A DNA stretch of 15,583 bases from an uncultured Christensenellaceae bacterium. GTDB lineage: Bacteria > Bacillota > Clostridia > Christensenellales > Christensenellaceae. The notes under the pieces were generated by a model, which was not told the DNA's origin, made no database searches, and saw only the letters and a program-made list of their open reading frames with translations. Below, piece by piece: positions 1-5,005 of the stretch. The first letter of the stretch is position 1. Each line of letters opens with the position of its first letter. Where the stretch lies: contig CAJUPM010000004.1 in the NCBI GenBank assembly GCA_910588425.1, positions 1 through 15,583 on the forward strand. Reading direction: 5' to 3'. Made by a program: the position numbers and the translations under genes.

Positions 1-47
1 ATGAGCGCTTTAAGATAAAATAAGCGTGTAATAAGGGGGCAGTTAGG

Positions 48-713
48 ATGAAAAAACAAGGAGCTTGCTATATCGTTGGGGCCGGGGAGTTTACACCGCT
101 TTACCGCATCCCGGCAAAAGAAGACTATGTGATCGCCGCAGACGGGGGCTACCGTTATTTACAGCAAATGGGCATCTACCCGGATCTGGTTTTGGGAGAT
201 TTTGATTCTCTGCTTGAAAAACCACAGCATGATCATCTGATCGAACTGCCTGCCGAAAAAGACGATACTGATATGCTCTATGCCATCAAAGTTGGCCTGG
301 AAAAGGGATTTAAAACTTTCTATCTTTATGGCGGAATGGGGGGGCGCTTTGATCATACCGTGGCCAATTTGCAGTCTCTCGCATTTTTAAGCCAGAATGG
401 CGCCGTTGGTTTTCTTTTCGGAAAAGAGGATGTAACGACGGTTTTAAGCGGCCCATCAGTATGCTTCGATTCTGGGGCAGAAGGCTACATTTCTCTTTTC
501 TCTTTTGGGGAACACTGCAGCGGCGTGTGCATCCGCGGCCTAAAATACGAACTGGAAAACGCTTCGCTCTGCCACACATTTCCCATCGGCACCAGCAATG
601 AGTTCATCCAAAAGGAGAGTGAGATTGCGGTTGCGCAGGGCACGGCTCTTCTGGTGTTCGGGCAAAAAAACCTGGCACATCTGAAGCGAATCGAGCAAAG
701 ACTTGACAATTAG
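48..713 (+). CDS. thiN: thiamine pyrophosphokinase
   Basis: Transfers pyrophosphate from ATP to thiamine to make the cofactor thiamine diphosphate in the cytoplasm. At 221 aa it is the usual length for the family. Visible motifs are ADGG (31-34), LGDFDS (49-54, metal/ATP site), the acidic KDDTD (71-75), GGRFDHTVAN (98-107) and the thiamine-site SNEF (203-206). The ATG at 48 has an AAGGGGG Shine-Dalgarno at 33-39, 8 nt upstream. In Firmicutes thiN commonly follows rsgA and rpe; the upstream gene lies outside the window, and only a few bases before the start are visible. No terminator follows the gene: the promoter of the next operon begins inside its last codons. Family assignment rests on the motif set and is secure. 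Confidence 0.95.
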   Translation: MKKQGACYIVGAGEFTPLYRIPAKEDYVIAADGGYRYLQQMGIYPDLVLGDFDSLLEKPQHDHLIELPAEKDDTDMLYAIKVGLEKGFKTFYLYGGMGGRFDHTVANLQSLAFLSQNGAVGFLFGKEDVTTVLSGPSVCFDSGAEGYISLFSFGEHCSGVCIRGLKYELENASLCHTFPIGTSNEFIQKESEIAVAQGTALLVFGQKNLAHLKRIEQRLDN

Positions 714-730
714 TAAAAAAAGGGTACGAT
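703..730 (+). promoter_or_regulatory. sigma-A-type promoter of the marR-ftsH-yugP operon
   Basis: A consensus -35 box TTGACA (703-708) and a -10-like TACGAT (725-730) are separated by 16 nt. The -35 box lies within the last thiN codons. The transcription start would fall near 737, about 50 nt before the marR start codon. This is the only clear promoter between thiN and the three downstream genes. Confidence 0.7.
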
Positions 731-765
731 ATAGTTTATAGATATATTGTTTATAGTTAAACTAT
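731..765 (+). promoter_or_regulatory. candidate MarR operator (palindrome)
   Basis: A perfect 13-bp palindrome, ATAGTT-A-AACTAT, lies at 753-765. A larger inverted repeat, ATAGTTTA (731-738) and TAAACTAT (758-765), flanks the expected transcription start, and TTTATAG occurs twice in direct orientation (735-741, 750-756). MarR dimers bind AT-rich palindromes and often repress their own operon, so a site here directly upstream of a marR gene is best explained as its autoregulatory operator. That assignment is inference. Confidence 0.6.
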
Positions 766-785
766 TGTGAGGCTAGAGATACAAA

Positions 786-1232
786 ATGGAGACTTGGAAA
801 AGAGATATTTTTTTCTCGGGTATTACGGATATTTATAAGCAATGCCAGCAATACCGTTTCAAAACCACAGACGACAAAGATTTTACGTTAAACGAAGTGG
901 TGGTATTGGTGTTTTTATCAGAGTATTCTGGGCAAAATACCATCAAGGCGATTAGTGAGCAGCTAAATATCTCCAAGGGGTTGGTGAGCCGCTCGGTGGA
1001 GTCGCTCAGAAAACGCGGTTTTTTGGCAACGCAGACGGACGCGGACGATCGCAGAAAGGTTTTGCTGACGCTTCTGCCCGAAGCGCAGCCTTATGTGCAG
1101 TATTTTAAACAGCGCCAAGAACGCTTTGACCGCCGCATCTTGCAGAGTATTTCCGAGCAGGAACTGGAAGCTGCCATTCAAACTTTTCAAAAGATGCTGA
1201 AAAATATTATGGAGATCATCGAGGAAGAATAA
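786..1232 (+). CDS. MarR-family transcriptional regulator
   Basis: Predicted winged-helix DNA-binding regulator of 148 aa, a typical MarR length. The wHTH spans about residues 34-99, with recognition helix SKGLVSRSVESLRKRGFL (63-80) and the wing signature DADDRRKVLL (85-94), which includes the conserved D-x-R pair. The N- and C-terminal helices fit the MarR dimer interface. The ATG at 786 has only a weak, distant GAGG (769-772). The stop is 4 nt before the ftsH start, so the two genes are almost certainly co-transcribed. A palindrome in the promoter region (731-765) suggests autoregulation and hence control of ftsH and the peptidase. The inducer cannot be told from the sequence: no OhrR-type peroxidatic cysteine near the N terminus is evident. 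Confidence 0.9.
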   Translation: METWKRDIFFSGITDIYKQCQQYRFKTTDDKDFTLNEVVVLVFLSEYSGQNTIKAISEQLNISKGLVSRSVESLRKRGFLATQTDADDRRKVLLTLLPEAQPYVQYFKQRQERFDRRILQSISEQELEAAIQTFQKMLKNIMEIIEEE

Positions 1233-1236
1233 TACC

Positions 1237-3072
1237 ATGAAAGAGCAAAAAACATCCAAAAAGCCAATCCTGTTTTACTGCATTGTCGCTATAATCCTAT
1301 TGATGCTGCTCAATGCTCTGGTTTTCCCAAAGGTTTTGCAGCCGCGCGTTACCGAGGTCGATTATGGCACGTTTCTTCGCTTCATCGACGAAGGGAAGAT
1401 AAAAACTGTGGAGATTCAGGATGAAGAGCAGCGCATTGCTTTTCTCGCCGTAGATGAATCCGGCGAGGAAAAGGTGTATATTACAACCGCGATGAACGAT
1501 CCGAACCTGGTAGACAGGCTCTATCAGAAGGATTCCAAGATTGCTTTTTCCAGAGTTCTGCCGCAGGAGAATTCTCCGCTGCTGAATTTTCTCTATACAT
1601 GGATTCTGCCCTCTGTTGCGTTCTATCTACTGGGCCTATGGCTGATGCGCAGTATGCAAAAGCGCGTTCCCGGCGGCAACAATGCCATGACGTTCGGAAA
1701 AAGCAATGCAAAAATCTATGTGGAGGCCAAAACCGGAAAGTCATTTTCGGATGTAGCCGGGCAGGACGAGGCCAAAGAGGCATTGAGTGAAATTGTGGAT
1801 TTTCTCCATCACCCGGATCGCTATACGCAAATCGGCGCGTCTTTGCCCAAAGGCGCGCTGCTCGTCGGCCCGCCCGGAACGGGCAAAACACTGCTGGCGC
1901 AGGCTGTGGCGGGGGAGGCGAAGGTGCCTTTCTTCTCCATTTCCGGCTCAGAATTTGTGGAAATGTTCGTGGGCATGGGCGCGGCTAAGGTGCGCGATTT
2001 ATTCCAGCAGGCGAATGAAAAGGCGCCTTGCATCGTATTTATCGACGAGCTGGACACCATCGGCAAGAAGCGCGATACTGGCGGCATAGGCGGCAACGAC
2101 GAGCGTGAACAAACCCTCAACCAGCTGTTGACGGAGATGGATGGGTTTGACGGCAAAAGGGGCGTCGTCATCCTGGCCGCAACCAACCGCCCGGATTCGC
2201 TGGATCCGGCGCTGCTGCGCCCTGGACGTTTCGACCGCCGCATTCCCGTCGAACTGCCCGATTTGGCAGGGCGGGAAGCGATCTTGAAAGTCCACGCGAA
2301 CAAAGTGCGGCTGAGCCCGGGTGTAGATTTCAACGCCATTGCCAGAGCGACTTCAGGCGCTTCGGGCGCAGAGCTGGCAAACATGATCAACGAAGCCGCA
2401 CTGCCCGCAGTGCGAAACGGCAGAAAGGCCGTCAGCCAGGAAGAGCTGGAGGAGAGCGTGGAGGTCGTCCTTGCGGGGTATCAGCGCAAAAATGCCGTTG
2501 TTTCGGAGCGGGAAAAGAAGATCGTCTCCTATCACGAGATTGGCCATGCGCTTGTGGCCGCCAAGCAGGAGGGAACCGCGCCTGTACACAAGATCACCAT
2601 CGTGCCGCGCACATCCGGCGCGCTTGGATATACCATGCAGGTCGAGGCAGGGGAGCGCCTGCTGCTTAGCCGGGAAGAGGCATTCCAAAGGCTGGCGACG
2701 CTGGCAGGCGGCCGCGCCGCAGAGGAGCTCATTTTCGGCTCGGTTACGACGGGCGCTTCCAACGATATCGAGCAGGCGACCAAGCTGGCCCGGGCGATGA
2801 TCACCCGCTATGGCATGAGCGAAACCTTCGATATGACGGCGCTGGAGACTGTTTCCAACCAGTATTTGGGCGGGGACACTGCGCTTGCATGCTCTGCGCA
2901 GACGGCTGCAAAGGTGGATGAAGAGGTGATTGCGCTCATCAAAGATGCGCATCATAGGGCATATGAGATTTTGAGCAGCAACCAGGCGCTGCTGCACCAG
3001 CTGGCTGCATATTTATTGGAGAGAGAGATAATTACTGGAGAGGAGTTCCAGAAGATTTTGGAGGAGAACTAA
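1237..3072 (+). CDS. ftsH: ATP-dependent zinc metalloprotease FtsH
   Basis: Membrane-anchored AAA+ protease that extracts and degrades membrane and short-lived cytosolic proteins as a hexamer. At 611 aa it is within the family range. Order: TM1 (about 11-29), an extracytoplasmic domain (about 31-113), TM2 (about 116-137), then the AAA domain with Walker A GPPGTGKT (211-218), pore motif FVGMG (244-248), Walker B IVFIDELD (266-273) and the second region of homology with arginine-finger motif PGRFDRR (329-335). The M41 peptidase domain has zinc motif HEIGH (433-437) and a downstream candidate third ligand D510. The Shine-Dalgarno GAGGAAG lies inside the end of marR. Small departures from common FtsH wording (HEIGH for HEAGH, FIDELDTIG for FIDEIDAVG) leave catalytic residues intact. 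Linkage to a MarR regulator rather than to tilS-hpt suggests it may be a second, regulated FtsH; that is inference. Confidence 0.95.
   Translation: MKEQKTSKKPILFYCIVAIILLMLLNALVFPKVLQPRVTEVDYGTFLRFIDEGKIKTVEIQDEEQRIAFLAVDESGEEKVYITTAMNDPNLVDRLYQKDSKIAFSRVLPQENSPLLNFLYTWILPSVAFYLLGLWLMRSMQKRVPGGNNAMTFGKSNAKIYVEAKTGKSFSDVAGQDEAKEALSEIVDFLHHPDRYTQIGASLPKGALLVGPPGTGKTLLAQAVAGEAKVPFFSISGSEFVEMFVGMGAAKVRDLFQQANEKAPCIVFIDELDTIGKKRDTGGIGGNDEREQTLNQLLTEMDGFDGKRGVVILAATNRPDSLDPALLRPGRFDRRIPVELPDLAGREAILKVHANKVRLSPGVDFNAIARATSGASGAELANMINEAALPAVRNGRKAVSQEELEESVEVVLAGYQRKNAVVSEREKKIVSYHEIGHALVAAKQEGTAPVHKITIVPRTSGALGYTMQVEAGERLLLSREEAFQRLATLAGGRAAEELIFGSVTTGASNDIEQATKLARAMITRYGMSETFDMTALETVSNQYLGGDTALACSAQTAAKVDEEVIALIKDAHHRAYEILSSNQALLHQLAAYLLEREIITGEEFQKILEEN
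3060..3066 (+). promoter_or_regulatory. Shine-Dalgarno that fixes the TTG start of the YugP-type peptidase
   Basis: GGAGGAG lies within the last ftsH codons, 8 nt before the TTG at 3075. No ATG lies between the ftsH stop and this TTG, so the strong ribosome site decides the start and implies translational coupling to ftsH. Confidence 0.75.
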
Positions 3073-3074
3073 TT

Positions 3075-3779
3075 TTGTATATCGATTGGACCTATATTTA
3101 TCTCGTCCTGCCCGCAGTTGCCTTTGCAATGTGGGCAAGCGCAAAAGTAAATTCAACCTTCCGGCGCTATTCCGGCGTCCATTCCCAAAGCAACATCACG
3201 GGAAGGGAAGCCGCGCAGATGGTTTTACAGCAGAACGGCGTTTTCGGCGTCAATATCGAGCAGGTTCCCGGAAAGCTCAGCGATCACTACGATCCGCGTT
3301 CCAACACCATCCGTCTTTCCCAGGCCGTTTATAACAGCACTTCTGCCGCAGCCATCGGCGTCGCGGCCCATGAAGCGGGGCATGCCGTGCAGTATGCCAA
3401 GGGCTATTCTCCCATTAAAGTGCGCGCGGCCATCCTGCCCGCCGCAAATATTGGCTCAGGTTTGGCTATGCCGCTCATTCTGCTGGGAATTTTGCTGAGC
3501 GGTTTCGGGGCTTTTTATCAAAACATCGCCTATCTCGGCGTCGCATGTTTTGGGCTGTGCACGCTGTTTCAGCTGGTAACGCTGCCCGTGGAATATAACG
3601 CCAGCAACCGGGCGCTTGAGGCAATTTCGAGTGCCTCCATCTTCACAGCCCAGGAGCAGGAAGGGGCGAGGAAAGTGCTCTCTGCCGCGGCGCTGACTTA
3701 CGTCGCCTCCCTTGCCGTTTCCATCATGCAGCTGCTGCGGCTGATCCTGCTCGTAAACCGGAACAACCGCAGAGATTAA
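3075..3779 (+). CDS. YugP-type membrane zinc metallopeptidase (Zn_peptidase_2 family)
   Basis: Predicted membrane-bound neutral zinc metallopeptidase of 234 aa, resembling B. subtilis YugP; its substrate is unknown. Zinc motif HEAGH is at 99-103, with E173 in PVEYNASNRA (171-180) the likely third ligand. Hydrophobic segments lie at about 5-22, 124-146, 151-171 and 205-228, so the active site sits between membrane segments. The start is a TTG 2 nt after the ftsH stop, backed by GGAGGAG in the ftsH tail. The co-transcribed pair of two membrane zinc proteases under one MarR regulator suggests a shared role in membrane-protein turnover or envelope stress (inference). Family assignment is firm; function is not established. 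Confidence 0.88.
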   Translation: MYIDWTYIYLVLPAVAFAMWASAKVNSTFRRYSGVHSQSNITGREAAQMVLQQNGVFGVNIEQVPGKLSDHYDPRSNTIRLSQAVYNSTSAAAIGVAAHEAGHAVQYAKGYSPIKVRAAILPAANIGSGLAMPLILLGILLSGFGAFYQNIAYLGVACFGLCTLFQLVTLPVEYNASNRALEAISSASIFTAQEQEGARKVLSAAALTYVASLAVSIMQLLRLILLVNRNNRRD

Positions 3780-3782
3780 GGC

Positions 3783-3811
3783 TTGCAAAGAGCAGAGCGG
3801 CGTTGTATCAT
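3783..3811 (+). promoter_or_regulatory. possible promoter for the first amidohydrolase gene
   Basis: TTGCAA (3783-3788) and TATCAT (3806-3811) are spaced by 17 nt just after the peptidase stop codon. The -10 matches the consensus at five of six positions, the -35 at four. A start near 3818 would give a leader of about 110 nt that contains the hairpin at 3856-3912. Confidence 0.35.
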
Positions 3812-3855
3812 AACTTTGGTGCAGAAGATGCATTGAAGCGGCAATGTCTGTTTTA

Positions 3856-3912
3856 GCAGAAGGCTTCAAGGAACTCTCCTTTGCGGCCCTCTGCTTTTCT
3901 ATTTTAATTTTT
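3856..3912 (+). terminator. candidate intrinsic terminator after the ftsH-yugP operon
   Basis: An imperfect hairpin pairs GCAGA (3856-3860) with TCTGC (3890-3894), then GGC with GCC, and an inner CAAGGA with TCCTTTG around an ACTC loop. It is followed by a T-rich tail (3895-3912). It lies 77 nt past the peptidase stop. Because it is also only 8 nt before the next gene's Shine-Dalgarno, it could act as an attenuator for that gene. An alternative partner for the 3' arm, AGCAGAG at 3791-3797, is present upstream. Confidence 0.55.
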
Positions 3913-3929
3913 ACATCACGGAGGAAGAG

Positions 3930-4721
3930 ATGCCAAGTTACGATATTGTGGATTTCCATACGCATATCTACCCGGCCAAAATTGCGCACAAAGCGGTGGA
4001 TGCCATCAGCCAGTTCTATTCCATTGCCATGTCCGGCCAGGGAACCAGCGAACACCTTTTGCAGGAGGGGGGCAAGATTGGTGTTTCCCGCTATGTGGTG
4101 CATTCAGTCGCGACGACTCCGGCGCAGGTTGTCTCTATCAACGATTTTATCGCCAGGGAAACACAGGCGCATCCGGAGTTTGTTGGCTTTGCGACGCTGC
4201 ACCCGGGCTTTGAGGACATTGCCTCTGAGGTAGACCGCGCCATCGATCTGGGGCTTAGGGGCATTAAAGTGCACCCGGATTTTCAGGAGTTCAATATAGA
4301 CGACGATGCTGCCATGACGATTTATCGGGCGATTGAGGGAAGGCTGCCCATCCTGTTTCACATGGGCGATAAAACGCGGGATTTCTCTGCGCCCCGCCGT
4401 CTGCGCGAGGTTTTGGAGCGTTTTCCAAACCTCGTCGTCATTGGCGCGCATTTTGGGGGATATAACGCCTGGGAGGAATCCAAAAAATATCTGCTTAGCC
4501 AGAATCTCTATTTCGATACCTCCAGCTCGCTTTTCTGCCTGCCCCCGGAAGAGGCCGCCCAGATGATCCATGCGCACGGCGCAGATAAAATGCTCTTTGG
4601 CACGGATTATCCCATGTGGGATCACCAGGAGGAGCTCGCGCGCTTTCTGGCTCTCCCGCTGACAGAGGAGGAGCGCATTGCCATTCTGGCAAAGAACGCA
4701 CGGACGCTCCTTAAAATCTAA
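3930..4721 (+). CDS. Amidohydro_2 family metal-dependent hydrolase
   Basis: TIM-barrel metal-dependent hydrolase or decarboxylase of the amidohydrolase superfamily, 263 aa and apparently complete. Metal-site residues are all visible: the H-x-H pair in DFHTHIY (8-14), H144 in ILFHMGD, H174 in IGAHFGG and D226 in GTDYPMWD. GIKVHPD (111-117) follows the barrel strand typical of this family. The ATG at 3930 has a strong GGAGGAAG Shine-Dalgarno at 3920-3927. The gene stands alone, between the terminator-like hairpin upstream and a non-coding stretch downstream. The family includes uronate isomerase-like, ACMSD-like and uncharacterised enzymes, and the substrate cannot be inferred here. Another member lies at 14886-15583. 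Confidence 0.85.
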   Translation: MPSYDIVDFHTHIYPAKIAHKAVDAISQFYSIAMSGQGTSEHLLQEGGKIGVSRYVVHSVATTPAQVVSINDFIARETQAHPEFVGFATLHPGFEDIASEVDRAIDLGLRGIKVHPDFQEFNIDDDAAMTIYRAIEGRLPILFHMGDKTRDFSAPRRLREVLERFPNLVVIGAHFGGYNAWEESKKYLLSQNLYFDTSSSLFCLPPEEAAQMIHAHGADKMLFGTDYPMWDHQEELARFLALPLTEEERIAILAKNARTLLKI

Positions 4722-4762
4722 CTATTTTTCATTTCGATTTTTTCCATAAAATTCCTGTTTAT

Positions 4763-4937
4763 TTGCACGCTGCCCGGCCATAATAGTATCGAGGCAGCAA
4801 TGAACCGGCTTGCCAATTGGCCTTGGTGCTTTCAAATAAACACTTATTATTTTGACTTGCCGGCACATATCAGCAGAGAGGTGCACAACCCGGTTTATGG
4901 CCTTAAGAGCTCAAGAAATTGAGCTCTTTTTTTATGT
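4763..4937 (+). ncRNA. candidate structured non-coding RNA of unknown class
   Basis: This gene-free stretch has nested pairings unlikely for random sequence. GGCCATAA (4776-4783) pairs perfectly with TTATGGCC (4895-4902), AACCGG (4803-4808) with CCGGTT (4890-4895), GTGC (4826-4829) with GCAC (4863-4866), and TCAAATAA (4832-4839) with TTATTTTGA (4847-4855 region). GCTGCC (4769-4774) can also pair with GGCAGC (4793-4798), putting GGCCATAA in a loop and so allowing a pseudoknot. A strong terminator closes the region. I did not recognise 6S, SRP, tmRNA, RNase P, T-box or a common riboswitch consensus. The rod-like shape and length would allow a divergent 6S RNA. The 5' end is uncertain. Confidence 0.45.
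4904..4934 (+). terminator. strong intrinsic terminator before mutS
   Basis: Perfect stem AAGAGCTCAA / TTGAGCTCTT around a GAAA tetraloop, followed by a run of seven T. It lies upstream of the mutS promoter, so it ends a transcript made from 4722-4904 or from the amidohydrolase gene, not mutS. Confidence 0.88.
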
Positions 4938-4954
4938 TTTTTCCAGGGGAATTA

Positions 4955-4963
4955 TGATATAAT
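4955..4963 (+). promoter_or_regulatory. extended -10 promoter of the mutSL operon
   Basis: TGATATAAT contains a consensus -10 TATAAT (4958-4963) with the extended TGn element. No good -35 is seen at the expected distance (TGTTTT at 4935-4940), which is common for extended -10 promoters. The start would be near 4970, giving a 36-nt leader to the mutS TTG. Confidence 0.65.
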
Positions 4964-4991
4964 TTAGATAAATTTGAAAAATGCAGAAGAA

Positions 4992-4998
4992 GAGGGGG
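4992..4998 (+). promoter_or_regulatory. Shine-Dalgarno that fixes the TTG start of mutS
   Basis: GAGGGGG lies 7 nt before the TTG at 5006. The first ATG (5021) would cut the conserved N-terminal residues ALSPMMRQY and has no comparable site, so TTG is preferred. Confidence 0.75.
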
Positions 4999-5005
4999 AA
5001 ACGTT

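Noticed and set aside
1..23. Short reading frame (ERFKIK then stop) before thiN, possibly the tail of an upstream gene such as rpe
   Set aside because: Only six codons are visible and another frame also ends here (positions 16-18); there is too little sequence to assign a gene.
2353..2997. 214-codon open frame on the - strand inside ftsH
   Set aside because: Shadow of a conserved coding sequence; no recognisable motifs and no start signal.
3456..4103. 215-codon open frame on the - strand spanning the peptidase end and the amidohydrolase start
   Set aside because: Crosses two supported + strand genes and a terminator; no motifs seen.
4763..4791. TTGCAC with AT-rich sequence 15-17 nt downstream as promoter of the candidate RNA
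   Set aside because: The -10 options are poor and the start would fall inside the proposed helices, so I did not list it as a feature.
4812..4821. GCCAATTGGC palindrome as a protein-binding site
   Set aside because: A 10-bp palindrome alone is weak evidence, and it lies within the candidate structured RNA.
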